IMG/VR virus record: IMGVR_UViG_3300027659_000073
Location: 1 to 41,515 of that record
Direction: 5' to 3' (one strand)
Source of the DNA: a virus
DNA: 41,515 bases
Shown here: in pieces, positions 12,191 to 22,162 of the stretch
Layout of the letters: each line of letters begins with the position of its first letter
Numbering within the stretch: the first letter of the stretch is position 1
Position numbers and translations under genes: made by a program
The notes under the pieces: generated by a model
What the model was told of the DNA's origin: nothing
The model's input: the letters and a program-made list of their open reading frames with translations, nothing else
Database searches by the model: none

Positions 12191-15100
12191 TGCAACCTGT
12201 TGAAAACGAAGATGCTATATGGATGACAATTGCGCAGGAAGCCGAACGCCGTCGCCAGATGGCTATTACTGGGACACCAGAACAGGCGTTGCGTGCAGGG
12301 CAACTACATAGCCAGTTCCCATCTTTATCTCCAGGTGTAAAACTTGCAGCCGCAAAAGCAAACCTTACTGACGAACAAGTCAAAGAGATTGCCCGCACTG
12401 CTGCCCCTTTAGATTTAGAACCTAAAACACCAAAGAAAAAATCTTGGATTGACCGCAATGTTACGGACAAAATTAAAACTGCTTCCCGTTATGGGATGGC
12501 TGGTTTAGAGTTCATACCTCAAACGGTTGTTGGTGCTGCAGCACAAATTGCTGACGCTGATGATGGTGGAGATATTGGCGGTTGGTTTATATCAACAGAC
12601 CTAGGCTCCCTTATTGCCAATGATGAGGAGGCTGGTGATGGTTTCTTTATTGGTGGTAAAGCAAAACAACTTCAATCAGACCGTGTGCGCAGATACCGTG
12701 GAACAATCAACGGTGAAGCATTTACCCTTGGTCGTGGTTTAGCATCAACTTTTCTTGAACCAAACACAAACGCATACCGTTTACTATCTGGTGCTGTTGA
12801 TGCAGCCACTGCAATTGCAATTCCATCTATCCCAATAGTAGGCGCAATCGGTAAAGCAGCCCGTGCGGTAGAAGAAGGCGCAGACATATCTAAAGGCTTT
12901 GGTCTTGTAGGCAAAGGTTTATCTGCAGTAAGCCAAACCGATACTGGTGCTGAGGTTCTTTCTAAAGTGGGTGCAGCCTCCCGTATCGTAGGCAAGGGCA
13001 GCAAAGAAGTCATGACTACTGCTGCGAACGCAACAGAACGAGCAGCCATGCGTGCCAATGTGGGCATCGTCGGTAACGATATTGACATTGCACAAAGCAA
13101 CAGATTCTTTAGAACAGATTTTGGTCGGCGTATCATTCAACGCACCGCAGAAACAAATGACTTTGCCGAGACACGCAAACTATGGGGTGGCAAGTTAGAC
13201 CCTGCAACAACCATGAGACTTGCTGCCGCCAAAACAGAAGAAGAAGTAATGGCTGGCGTACTTGATGTTTTAGGTACACAAGTTTCCAACATTGCAGGAG
13301 TTGGTGGTGGACGCAGAACATATAGGTCGCTCGCCCAGCGCAATAAACTTATTGAACTTGCACCTTTTGGTGAAGGAGTCTCACGAGCATTTTCAAAGAT
13401 GCCAATGCACAACATCAACTTGTTCCAGGCTGAAACCCCTCGTGACCAGATTACCCAACTTGACACTGTTGAAAGAGTATTAAAACTATTTAAGGCTGAC
13501 CCAGAAAAACAGGCTAGTTATATTAACCGTGCAGGTGAACTTTTACTTTCTAAAGACACAGGTAAAATCGCAGACTTTTACGATGACCTCATGTTTGAAG
13601 CAAAAGATTCAATGAAGTTTTTTGGTACACACCCAGACCTTGTTGACCAACTTTACAAAGTACATGGTGATTATGTAGAAGGTGCTAAAGCCAACAGTGT
13701 TGACATTTTTGGCAACAGAACTGACGATGGTTTGTACCGCACACTTCATGGTCTACCACCTGATGCGGATGCAAGAATATATGTTGGTGGTACTTTAACT
13801 TCTGAATTTAGTAAGAACGAATTTTTTATTCCAGACCCTAAACAAGTTCGTCGTTTAACAAACAACTTCAACTGGTTGTGGGTTAAAAATAAATCAGACC
13901 CTAACCTTATAAATCTTGACAAGGCTGGTGCATTGCGCATGCCTTTTGCTGCGTTGGATTTTGTTCAAGAACAAGTGTGGCGTAAATACATCACAACAAC
14001 AATAGGCAACTTTGTACGAAACACTGTTGACTCTCAAATTTCCCTTGCCTTGTCAGGCAAAACAGGAACAAGTCTTTTCTACCACCCGTTTCATTGGATG
14101 AGTTATGTCAACCATGAAGTAGGTCAAGAAACCTTGACAGGTAAAAGTTGGAAAATACCTGGTTCCGTAGATAATGTTGATGAATCATTGTCGGATTACA
14201 AGTCGGTTCTAGGTTCTCAAGTTTCTGCATACTATAAAGACCCCCTCATTGCCCGTCAAAGAGCGGCAAGGACTGGACAGTTCACCCAGTACGAACGCCG
14301 TCTTGACCAAGTAGATAACACTGTTGCCAGAGCGCATGGTGATGAGATTGGAAAACTTAACGCTGACTGGGATACCCGAAGAATGGCAGAAGGAAAAACT
14401 GTTGACGAACTTTATGACCTAATTAAACCTGCCGACCCTAAAGCAATCCCTGACCCAGAAGGACTTAAGTGGTTCAAGGAAGTTGAACAAGAATTTAAAA
14501 GAGGTAAGGAAATTTGGGACAACGCCACACAAACATACAGTTTTGAAAAAATTGATATGAATGTACCAGGCAACCTAAAGCGTTTGATAGAAGCAAACAG
14601 TGCCCGTCTTGAAAAAATAACAGGCAACCATCCTGAACTATTAGACATTGTTGCACAGGGTCGTCTTACCAAGCGTGCCCAAAGAGTTAAAGTTGGTGAC
14701 AAGATTGTTGGCGACCTTAAAATTGGTGGTCGTGTTGAAGTCACTAAAGACATAATCGTCTTCGGTAAAAAGAAAAAAGAAACATACCTGGCAAAAATTG
14801 TTAGTGAAACAAAAACTGCTAACGGTACAGAATACTTTGTTGAACCTTTTGCTTTTGTTGAGGGAAACATCACATCCAAACTTGAGTCAGTTTTAAGAGA
14901 CAAAAACATTTACATGGACAAACGCATGCCACGGTATGTTGTCGGTGAAGTTCGTGTTCCTAACACTTCAGCACAGGACCAAATTATTAAGTCAATGGAT
15001 ATGATGGTTGACAAGTTCCACACAACCCTCTATACGAAACCAATCTCAGAACTTGAACGCTCACCAGCCTTCAGAAGTTTCTATTACGAACGGATAGAAA

Positions 15101-16803
15101 AACTTGCTCAATCACTTGATGAAGTATCTCTAAACAAAATCATTGATGACCTAACAACTCGTGCTGCTTCAGATGGTTCTAAACCAGAAAATTATTTGAC
15201 ACCTCAAGTGTGGAACAAACTTCAAGACCTTAAAGCAAACCCAGACAAACTATACGGCACATTAAACGCCGACGAGGTATCAAGTTGGGCATCTGCCGCA
15301 GCAGTTGATGAATACAAAAAAACTTTCTACAACGCTGTTGAACGCCGAAACGGTACAGATGTTATGCGTCTTATCGCACCGTTCGCCCAGCAACAGGCTG
15401 AGTTCTTTGGTCGTATGTCTCGGTTCTTCTCAGTCCCAGTTGCAGGTGGTTCACTTGGTTATCTGCCTAACCCAGACAACTTCCGCAAACTGCAGTTCAC
15501 TGTTGAGAACGGGCGTGAAGCAGACCCAGACGGCGATGGTCGTGGAATTTTTTACAAGGACCCAAGCACGGGGCAATACACTATGTCCATCCCTCTTACG
15601 GGTTACCTAACAAAGATGGTTACAGGGGTAAACGCAGATTTTACTTTTGGTGTTAAAGGTTTGGCACCTGGTCTTGACTTCCGCCCAGGTCTTGGACCAT
15701 TCATGACAATGGCTACCAGTGTAATTTTGCGAAAAGTCCCAGAGCAAGACTTTGTTCGTAAAATGCTTTTGCCTTATGGCGAAAGAACAAACTTTGGTAG
15801 CACCTTCACACCAACATGGGTAACCAAGATATATGAGGGAATCACTGGCAATGGTCGTTTCTTTGCTAACACCTACGCTGAAACAATTCAAGCGTTGGCT
15901 GCAACAGGCAAGTATGACCTATCTAATGTGGACGATAAAGCCCGCATGGAAGATGAAGCAGAAGATAAGGCACGAGCATTCGCTATCCTTCGTGGCGTAA
16001 TACAGTTCACTGGTCCAGCAGCAGGAGATTTTGATTTCAGTGTTGTAACAAAAGAAGGAGACACCCACACAGTTGGGTTGGCGACAGCACTCCAGGCACT
16101 ACGGGAAAACAACCCCGACACAGCCGCTTTGCGCTTCATTGAAATCTTTGGTGAAAATGCGTTTATTTATTTGTCAAACAAAACAACCACCGAGATGGGT
16201 GGTCTTGGAGCGTCAAAAGAATTTGGTAATTTTGAAAGAAGCAACCCAGATTTAATTCGTAAATACAAAGAGATTGCTGGGTTCTTCGGTCCTTCAGGAA
16301 CAGACTTTGACTTTGAAGTTTACACCCGACAGTTAGAAACGGGTTTCCGTAAGAGACTTACTCCAGATGAAATGATTGATGCCTCTCAGAAAGCAATCGG
16401 CATGGCTTTCTACAATGACATGAAATCAGAGTTCGGTCCCAAGATGAACAAAGACCAACGGGCATATCTTGCTAACTACAAACTGGCAATCATCGCCAAG
16501 TACCCTGGGTTTGGCAAGATGAACCTTGACCCAGGTAAAACTTCTCGTAACATCAACCAGTTGTTTGAGGCTGCAAAAACCGAGGGATTGCAAAACAACG
16601 ATGTCGCAACTGCTGTTAAGTATTATGAGGAGATTCGTGGTCAAGCACTGGCAGAAGCAATCAGGCGTGGCTTCCCTTCTCTGGCATCTTCTGAACTTGG
16701 CGACCTTCACGAGTACCTTTACGATTATGCCAGCACGCTCACCGAGCAGACCCCTGACTTCGGTAAGGTATATGACAGACTACTTTCACAGGAATTGGAA
16801 TAA
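12190..16803 (+). CDS. very large virion protein, probable internal/ejection protein (1537 aa)
   Basis: By far the largest gene. A 1537-residue protein between portal and capsid genes in a short-tailed phage suggests an internal virion or DNA-ejection protein, in the way T7 gp16 is used. Visible features: a basic N-terminal region with a hydrophobic stretch at about 199-220 (AATAIAIPSIPIVGAIG), long helical segments, a Lys-rich beta insert near residue 860, and an aromatic-rich region around 1060-1220. No lytic transglycosylase motif was found. A packaged polyvalent protein is an alternative. Confidence 0.6.
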   Translation: MQPVENEDAIWMTIAQEAERRRQMAITGTPEQALRAGQLHSQFPSLSPGVKLAAAKANLTDEQVKEIARTAAPLDLEPKTPKKKSWIDRNVTDKIKTASRYGMAGLEFIPQTVVGAAAQIADADDGGDIGGWFISTDLGSLIANDEEAGDGFFIGGKAKQLQSDRVRRYRGTINGEAFTLGRGLASTFLEPNTNAYRLLSGAVDAATAIAIPSIPIVGAIGKAARAVEEGADISKGFGLVGKGLSAVSQTDTGAEVLSKVGAASRIVGKGSKEVMTTAANATERAAMRANVGIVGNDIDIAQSNRFFRTDFGRRIIQRTAETNDFAETRKLWGGKLDPATTMRLAAAKTEEEVMAGVLDVLGTQVSNIAGVGGGRRTYRSLAQRNKLIELAPFGEGVSRAFSKMPMHNINLFQAETPRDQITQLDTVERVLKLFKADPEKQASYINRAGELLLSKDTGKIADFYDDLMFEAKDSMKFFGTHPDLVDQLYKVHGDYVEGAKANSVDIFGNRTDDGLYRTLHGLPPDADARIYVGGTLTSEFSKNEFFIPDPKQVRRLTNNFNWLWVKNKSDPNLINLDKAGALRMPFAALDFVQEQVWRKYITTTIGNFVRNTVDSQISLALSGKTGTSLFYHPFHWMSYVNHEVGQETLTGKSWKIPGSVDNVDESLSDYKSVLGSQVSAYYKDPLIARQRAARTGQFTQYERRLDQVDNTVARAHGDEIGKLNADWDTRRMAEGKTVDELYDLIKPADPKAIPDPEGLKWFKEVEQEFKRGKEIWDNATQTYSFEKIDMNVPGNLKRLIEANSARLEKITGNHPELLDIVAQGRLTKRAQRVKVGDKIVGDLKIGGRVEVTKDIIVFGKKKKETYLAKIVSETKTANGTEYFVEPFAFVEGNITSKLESVLRDKNIYMDKRMPRYVVGEVRVPNTSAQDQIIKSMDMMVDKFHTTLYTKPISELERSPAFRSFYYERIEKLAQSLDEVSLNKIIDDLTTRAASDGSKPENYLTPQVWNKLQDLKANPDKLYGTLNADEVSSWASAAAVDEYKKTFYNAVERRNGTDVMRLIAPFAQQQAEFFGRMSRFFSVPVAGGSLGYLPNPDNFRKLQFTVENGREADPDGDGRGIFYKDPSTGQYTMSIPLTGYLTKMVTGVNADFTFGVKGLAPGLDFRPGLGPFMTMATSVILRKVPEQDFVRKMLLPYGERTNFGSTFTPTWVTKIYEGITGNGRFFANTYAETIQALAATGKYDLSNVDDKARMEDEAEDKARAFAILRGVIQFTGPAAGDFDFSVVTKEGDTHTVGLATALQALRENNPDTAALRFIEIFGENAFIYLSNKTTTEMGGLGASKEFGNFERSNPDLIRKYKEIAGFFGPSGTDFDFEVYTRQLETGFRKRLTPDEMIDASQKAIGMAFYNDMKSEFGPKMNKDQRAYLANYKLAIIAKYPGFGKMNLDPGKTSRNINQLFEAAKTEGLQNNDVATAVKYYEEIRGQALAEAIRRGFPSLASSELGDLHEYLYDYASTLTEQTPDFGKVYDRLLSQELE

Positions 16804-17549
16804 TGGCAGCAAAAAAACAAACACCTAGTACCCCTACAACTGGAACAACTGTTCCTGCTAACCCTTCTTTGGCTCCTGCAAACTATCAAGCAGCAGGAAA
16901 CACATTGCCTATAGGCACTGGGTATGCGGCAAACTCCAACACTGGTGTCTCCGAAAACTATTTTATTGAAGGCAACAAGGTTTCTGGAATTATTGAAAAC
17001 GGACAACCAATCCCTTTTTATAATTTAAGCACATTCCCTCGTGAACTCCTTGCTAGTTATGGCACGGATGAAGTCGCAAGAAAAACTTTTCTTAATAAAC
17101 TTTACTCCCGTGGATGGTATAAGGGCGACGACAAACCAGGCGGTGGTTTATCTGATGAAGACGAAACAGCAGTCTATAGACTCTTGTATGCTTCAAACCT
17201 GACACAAACACCGTTTACTAAAGTTCTTTCTTCAGTTAAGCAATCACCATTTGTAAGCGCATCAGGGAAGGGTGCAGGTTTTAGACCGTCATCCACTGAA
17301 GACCTTGTTGAAGTAGCAAATCGTACTGCCCTGTCAACTATCGGACGCAAGTTATCTGCTGAAGAATCATCCAGGTTTTCAAGGGCTTACCAAGCAAGCC
17401 AACAAACCGAAGCCTCTGGTGGTATGTCTGCTCCTAGCACTGAAGTATTTTTCAAGAACCGCATTGAAAAAAAGTACGGTGCTGAATCTGACGGGTACAA
17501 ATATCTATCTGCTATTAGCAATGTAGCAAAACTTATGGAGAACATGTAA
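16803..17549 (+). CDS. virion-associated hypothetical protein (248 aa)
   Basis: The ATG overlaps the stop of the giant gene and its stop overlaps the next ATG. It opens with MAAKK and a Pro/Thr-rich linker of about 30 residues, then a helical domain. The same N-terminal design occurs in the next gene. It sits in the block that in podoviruses encodes internal virion proteins, and that is the best guess. Confidence 0.6.
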   Translation: MAAKKQTPSTPTTGTTVPANPSLAPANYQAAGNTLPIGTGYAANSNTGVSENYFIEGNKVSGIIENGQPIPFYNLSTFPRELLASYGTDEVARKTFLNKLYSRGWYKGDDKPGGGLSDEDETAVYRLLYASNLTQTPFTKVLSSVKQSPFVSASGKGAGFRPSSTEDLVEVANRTALSTIGRKLSAEESSRFSRAYQASQQTEASGGMSAPSTEVFFKNRIEKKYGAESDGYKYLSAISNVAKLMENM

Positions 17550-19087
17550 TGGCTGCTAAAAAAAGAACCCCTGCCCCACCGCTTGCCCCGCTTGGACAAA
17601 CTCCTACTGCTACAACACCAACGACAACCGTTGTTCCAGGAACACTCACATACCCAACTGTTGCTCCTGCAGCCAATACAACTCCTCAATGGATAAAGAA
17701 GCGTGCTGCTGCATATGTAGTTGCTCTTGGTTTAAGTCCTGCTGCTGCAAAAAAGAAAGCAACGGATGAAACAAACGATAGAACTATTGATGCTGAAGCC
17801 AGCGACCCGTTCTTCATAATGGGGTCTGAACCTTTAGAAGGACCTGGTTCAGCAAAGAAATTCCTTGCTGCTTTGAATAAAGCAAAGGTGAACCAGGCAA
17901 CAAGCAGGTGGGCTGTACCTGGTTATGGTTTGTATACCGACCAAGAGTATTACGACCTTCGTGCTGCTGCTGTTAAGTCTGCTGCTGATGAGGCTGCCTC
18001 TGGTGGTGGCGGAGACGACAATGGCGGTTCCAGCGGCGGCGGTGGCGGTAGGGAACCAAGAGATTTTGGCGGAACAAAACCAGCAAGACCAGTTGAGGGT
18101 GACACATACACAAACTCTAAGAAGGTTAAGTTCACATTCAAAGGTGGAAAATATGTACGCACAGCAGTCATCGCTGGTGCCACTGACACAACTTCAGATG
18201 CGTGGAAAAAAAATGTTCAAGAAGAATTTGGTTCTTTATGGGATGTTTACAATAGTGACCCTGAAGTTAAAAAAGTAATTGACGATGCCGTCAAGGGTGG
18301 CTACCAAGACGATGAACAAAAGATGAATGCAAAACTTCAAAACACATCTTGGTATCGCACCACTCAACAGTCAGCACGGCAGTGGGCTGTTCAGCAATCA
18401 ACCGACCCTGCCACAGCAGAATCACGGGTTGTTAATTCTATTGAAGAATTAAGAGTTGACGCAAGCAACCTGGGTTTTACCCTCCCTGATGAAGCATTGC
18501 GCAAACTTGCTACTGACTCAATAAAGTTTGGTTGGTCACCCCAACAGAAATTAAATGCTTTAGGTTCGGAGCAGGTAGCAAACGCTCAACTCGGTGGTGC
18601 ACAGGGCATGGCTGACTTAAGACAGTCTTCTGTTGCCCGCAACCTTCGTGCTAAAGCAGCAGCCTTTTTTCAGAAACCATCAGAAGAAATGATTAGTAGT
18701 TTTACACAGCAAATTCTCACTGGTCAAAAGAGTGAGGTGCAGTTTGAAGAAGCAATGCGTGGTTCTGCCCGCACCCAGTTCCGTTCATTGCAGCCAGCCC
18801 TTGACAAAGGTGAAGATGTTGCTACTGCTATGTATGCCTATACACAACAAGCAAAGTCAATCCTTGGCAACGCTGTTGATACAAGCCAGATTGACTGGAC
18901 CCAGGATAAATGGAACAAGGCTTTGAATTTTCAGGATGCAAAGACTGGTGAATACCGTCAGATGGATTTGTGGGAATGGAATAAATATCTGCGTACCCTC
19001 CCTGAGTGGCAGAATACAAATGAAGCAAAATCGGCGTATGGTGACTTAGCCATATCGTTGGCTCGTGGATTTGGAAAGACGGCGTAA
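17549..19087 (+). CDS. virion-associated protein with Gly-rich hinge (512 aa)
   Basis: It opens MAAKK followed by a Pro/Thr/Ala-rich segment, then a helical region. A Gly/Ser/Asp hinge lies at about residues 150-170, next a short beta domain (about 180-212), and a long Gln-rich helical C-terminal half. Modular layout and location suggest an internal or minor virion protein delivered with DNA. No enzyme motif is seen. Overlaps with both neighbours indicate co-translation. Confidence 0.6.
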   Translation: MAAKKRTPAPPLAPLGQTPTATTPTTTVVPGTLTYPTVAPAANTTPQWIKKRAAAYVVALGLSPAAAKKKATDETNDRTIDAEASDPFFIMGSEPLEGPGSAKKFLAALNKAKVNQATSRWAVPGYGLYTDQEYYDLRAAAVKSAADEAASGGGGDDNGGSSGGGGGREPRDFGGTKPARPVEGDTYTNSKKVKFTFKGGKYVRTAVIAGATDTTSDAWKKNVQEEFGSLWDVYNSDPEVKKVIDDAVKGGYQDDEQKMNAKLQNTSWYRTTQQSARQWAVQQSTDPATAESRVVNSIEELRVDASNLGFTLPDEALRKLATDSIKFGWSPQQKLNALGSEQVANAQLGGAQGMADLRQSSVARNLRAKAAAFFQKPSEEMISSFTQQILTGQKSEVQFEEAMRGSARTQFRSLQPALDKGEDVATAMYAYTQQAKSILGNAVDTSQIDWTQDKWNKALNFQDAKTGEYRQMDLWEWNKYLRTLPEWQNTNEAKSAYGDLAISLARGFGKTA

Positions 19088-19935
19088 TGTCAGCAAGAGA
19101 TGATGCAATTGATTTCCTTCGGCAGTTTGGGTTGGACTCTTTGATTTCCAATCTTGATTCTGCTTTGCAGGATGACCCAACTATTTTTAGTGGTCAGTAT
19201 GGTCAGGAGCGTATGTTCCGTGCTATCAACACCACCGAGTTATACAAGAAGCGGTTTGCGGGTATGGCTTTGCGGGAGAAGAACGGTTACAAACCTATTA
19301 GCGAGTCTGACTATATTGCTATTGAAAAAGAGTTTGACCAGACCCTTCGTGTCAACGGCATGCCTAAAGGGTTTTACGATAAGCAAGAAGACTTTGCATC
19401 ATTTATTGGCAACGATGTCCGTGCAGACGAACTCAACACCCGTATCCAGCAAGGATACAAAGCAGTATATGAAACCGAACCAGGCACCAAGGAAGAACTA
19501 AAGCGTCTATACGGTCTTCAAGATAACGACATCGCAGCGTTCCTTATTGACCCAACCAGGTTTAAACAGTCAGAGGCTGTTACCAAGGCTGAGGCTGCAA
19601 GGCGAGCCAACGCTGCCCGTGAGCAAGGACTTCAACTTACTGCTGCCCAATCAGAAGAACTGGTCAACCGTGGTGTTGGTCAAGCAACAGCACAACAAGG
19701 TTTCCAGGCGTTAGCACAAACCCAAGAACTATTTGGTACAACCACAGCAGAAGCAGCATCAGGTGAACAAGCCATCACCCAAGAAGAACAAATTGCTGGG
19801 GTCTTTGGAACCAACGCTGAAGCCCGCCAAAAAATTGAAGCCCGTAAACGGAAACGCACCGCACAATTTCAACAGGGTGGTTCACTCCTTGCCAGTCAAA
19901 CAGGCAACATAGGTTTAGGCACAGTAGGGCAGTAG
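19087..19935 (+). CDS. helical virion-associated protein (282 aa)
   Basis: Almost entirely alpha-helical and rich in Ala, Gln and Glu, with a basic KIEARKRKRT segment near residue 257 and a Gly-rich tail. It is the last gene of the co-translated set before the intergenic region at 19936. The composition resembles internal virion or tail-assembly proteins, but no family is recognised. Confidence 0.6.
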   Translation: MSARDDAIDFLRQFGLDSLISNLDSALQDDPTIFSGQYGQERMFRAINTTELYKKRFAGMALREKNGYKPISESDYIAIEKEFDQTLRVNGMPKGFYDKQEDFASFIGNDVRADELNTRIQQGYKAVYETEPGTKEELKRLYGLQDNDIAAFLIDPTRFKQSEAVTKAEAARRANAAREQGLQLTAAQSEELVNRGVGQATAQQGFQALAQTQELFGTTTAEAASGEQAITQEEQIAGVFGTNAEARQKIEARKRKRTAQFQQGGSLLASQTGNIGLGTVGQ

Positions 19936-20084
19936 CACACAACAAAACAATGTGCTAACTTAAGTCTTGACCCCGATGGGGAGACATTGCTAACAGCCCC
20001 CCTAGTTAGCGATTGTAAAACGGGGTGTAAATATGTAGCCATCACAGCCCTCCGTTGTGATGTGGACTTAAGGAGAGTGCCATA
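19936..20084 (+). promoter_or_regulatory. structured intergenic region before scaffold and capsid genes
   Basis: It holds a CTTAAG copy (19959), the inverted repeat GCTAAC/GTTAGC (19989-19994 and 20005-20010), a 7-bp hairpin CATCACA/TGTGATG (20040-20062) and a GACTTAAGGAG that combines the motif core with the ribosome site of the scaffold gene. No convincing -35/-10 pair is seen. The gap probably allows separate, high expression of scaffold and capsid. Confidence 0.45.
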
Positions 20085-20543
20085 ATGTCAAACTTTGAAG
20101 ATGATTTCAACGAAGACGACTACGACCAGCCAGCAACTGAAACGAACCCAGTTCGTGCAAGGATGAAGCAACTGGAAAAGGAAGCCAAAGAACTACGCAA
20201 ACAAGTTGCAGAGTTCGCAGTAACCCAACGAGAGTTGGCTTTTGCAAAAGCAGGGATAGACCCCGCTTCACCACAAGCCAAGTATTTCGTTAAAGGATAC
20301 GACGGTGACTTAAGTCCAGAAGCAATCAGGGCAGCCGCAGAAGAAGCACAACTGATTACACCCCAACCTGTTCAAGCAGACCCAGACAAGGCAGCATGGC
20401 AGCAAACCAATAGGATTGCCGCTGGAGCCGAGACTGCTTCTGAAGGACCATCTTGGGTTAAACGAATCAGGGACGCATCGTCAGCAGAAGAAATTTCTAA
20501 CATTTTTGCAGAGGCACAAGCCCAAGGTATCAACCTTGGTTAA
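20085..20543 (+). CDS. probable capsid scaffold protein (152 aa)
   Basis: It lies directly upstream of the major capsid gene with a strong AAGGAG ribosome site. The protein is acidic at the start, has a charged coiled coil at about residues 22-50 (ARMKQLEKEAKELRKQVAEF), a Pro/Ala linker and a short C-terminal helix (ISNIFAEAQAQGI). Size, position and the coiled coil are typical of phage scaffolds, which guide capsid assembly and then leave. No homology was tested. Confidence 0.7.
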   Translation: MSNFEDDFNEDDYDQPATETNPVRARMKQLEKEAKELRKQVAEFAVTQRELAFAKAGIDPASPQAKYFVKGYDGDLSPEAIRAAAEEAQLITPQPVQADPDKAAWQQTNRIAAGAETASEGPSWVKRIRDASSAEEISNIFAEAQAQGINLG

Positions 20544-20578
20544 CCAAACCCCCCTCTAAAATTTAAGGAAAACCCCAA

Positions 20579-21562
20579 ATGGCTGATTATTACGCAGCAG
20601 AAACAGGCACCTCCAACCTCAATGTTGACCAGGTTGCCTTTGAGAAGTTGGCATATTTTGCCCTTCGTCCAGAAATGTACTTTGACCAGTTCGCAGATGT
20701 TCAAGCAACAAACGCAACTAACCCAGGTGCATCCGTCAAGTTCACAGTCTTCGCAGACCTTGCAGCAGCAACCACTGCTCTTGGTGAAGCAGAAGATGTA
20801 ACTCCAGTCGCCATGAGCGACGCTCAAGTTACTGTGACCCTTGAAGAATATGGTAACGCAACGGTAACAACCGCTAAGTTGCGTGCTTCATCCTTCCTCC
20901 CTGTGGACCCAGTAGCCGCTAACGCTGTTGGTTACAACGCTGGTTTGTCAATTGACACCATCGCTCGTAACGCTGTCCAGGCTGGAACAAATGTTATTTA
21001 CGCAACGGGTGGTACAGATACCGCTACGGCTCGTATTGACATGGATGTTGATGACACCATCACCGCTAAAGATGTCCGTCGTGCAGTGGCTCAATTGCGT
21101 GGAGCGAATGTTCCAACAATTGGTGGCAACTATGTCGGTTTCATCCACCCAGATGTTTCGTACGACCTTCGTGGTATTACAGACGCATCAGGTTGGCGTG
21201 ACTCATACAAGTACACCAACGCAATGCCTCTTTACAACGGTGAAATTGGTATGTTTGAAGGCGTTCGCTTTATGGAGTCGGCTCGTGCTCCAATCTTTGC
21301 AAACGCTTTCAACGGTTCAGGTGCCGCTGGTACAGGTGACTCATACGGAACACTCATCATGGGACAGCAGGCTCTTGCCAAGGCTGTATCTATGGGTGGC
21401 GAGTATGGCGCACAGCCAACAATCGTGTACGGAACAGTTACAGACCTCTTGCAGCGTTTCCGCCCAGTTGGTTGGAAGCACTTCGTTGGTTACGCAGTAT
21501 TCCGTCAGGAAGCACTTCGTCGTATTGAATCTGCTTCAAGCATCGGTTCAAACGCCGCCTAA
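20579..21562 (+). CDS. major capsid protein, N4-gp56-like (327 aa)
   Basis: It follows the scaffold and precedes a strong terminator, the usual setting of a capsid gene. The sequence matches my memory of the N4-gp56 family of HK97-fold capsids: a beta-rich N-terminal half, HPDVSYDLRG at about residue 192, then NGEIGMFEGVRFME and a C-terminal YGTVTDLLQRFRPVGWKHFVGY region. It forms the head shell. Ribosome site AAGGAAA lies upstream. Confidence 0.85.
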   Translation: MADYYAAETGTSNLNVDQVAFEKLAYFALRPEMYFDQFADVQATNATNPGASVKFTVFADLAAATTALGEAEDVTPVAMSDAQVTVTLEEYGNATVTTAKLRASSFLPVDPVAANAVGYNAGLSIDTIARNAVQAGTNVIYATGGTDTATARIDMDVDDTITAKDVRRAVAQLRGANVPTIGGNYVGFIHPDVSYDLRGITDASGWRDSYKYTNAMPLYNGEIGMFEGVRFMESARAPIFANAFNGSGAAGTGDSYGTLIMGQQALAKAVSMGGEYGAQPTIVYGTVTDLLQRFRPVGWKHFVGYAVFRQEALRRIESASSIGSNAA

Positions 21563-21581
21563 TTCCCGACAAGGAATTGCG

Positions 21582-21613
21582 AAAGCCCCTGCCGAAAGGT
21601 GGGGGCTTTTGCT
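21582..21613 (+). terminator. strong intrinsic terminator after the capsid gene
   Basis: A 12-bp stem (two G-T pairs) from AAAGCCCC to GGGGCTTT is closed by a GAAA tetraloop and ends in TTTT. It is the clearest intrinsic terminator in the window, 20 bp past the capsid stop. Confidence 0.85.
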
Positions 21614-21624
21614 ATTCTTAAGAC

Positions 21625-21882
21625 ATGACTACCTTTAAACCACCCACAGATAACTATGTGAACTGGGCTTTACCAGGCGAGCGTGGCATCCTTGCTGTCT
21701 TAAGACCTGGAAGGCGTGGACGCAATGTGTTCAAAATGAACGACGGTTCGTTCACTGAGTTCCAACCATCAGAACAAGAAGATGTTGCTATCACCTACCA
21801 CGGTGGTCATGTCCACACGATTGATGCCACAGAAGAAGCAGACCTGCGGGCTGCGGGATATGGAGACTACATTGAAGCATAG
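21625..21882 (+). CDS. small hypothetical virion-region protein (85 aa)
   Basis: The ATG 21625 follows CTTAAGAC, resembling the motif-linked starts of the leftward genes but here on the plus strand and without an AGG. The product is mostly beta (RGILAVLRPGRRGRNVFKM) with an acidic C-terminus. A second motif copy is translated inside it (21697). By position it may be a head-completion or neck protein; no family is recognised. Confidence 0.65.
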   Translation: MTTFKPPTDNYVNWALPGERGILAVLRPGRRGRNVFKMNDGSFTEFQPSEQEDVAITYHGGHVHTIDATEEADLRAAGYGDYIEA

Positions 21883-22144
21883 GGAAACACATCCAGGTTT
21901 GGATGTTGAGGGTTGTTTCGGATGCCGAGTAGCAGGGGTACAGATGGGGTCTAACTCCACCACCACCAAAGGTGAAGCGGTGTCTCATATTAACCAGCGT
22001 GAAAAGAACTGGTCTAAAGATATGCCTGCCTATAAGCGTTTACGGGCTGAAGGTTTGCAACCTAAAACGATTGACGGATGCCATGCTGTTGAACAACTGG
22101 CTACTTCTCGCCATCAAATTGAAGGAACGCCAGCACCTCTTTAG
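21860..22144 (+). CDS. small Cys-containing conserved phage protein (94 aa)
   Basis: It overlaps the previous gene by 23 nt in another frame, with start at ATG 21860. The segment HPGLDVEGCFGCRVAGVQ (about residues 11-28), with its CFGC pair, is familiar to me from small proteins of actinobacterial phages. Further His and Cys residues near the C-terminus could complete a metal site. The role is unknown. Confidence 0.65.
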   Translation: METTLKHRETHPGLDVEGCFGCRVAGVQMGSNSTTTKGEAVSHINQREKNWSKDMPAYKRLRAEGLQPKTIDGCHAVEQLATSRHQIEGTPAPL

Positions 22145-22162
22145 TGCTACAATCTTTGCTGT

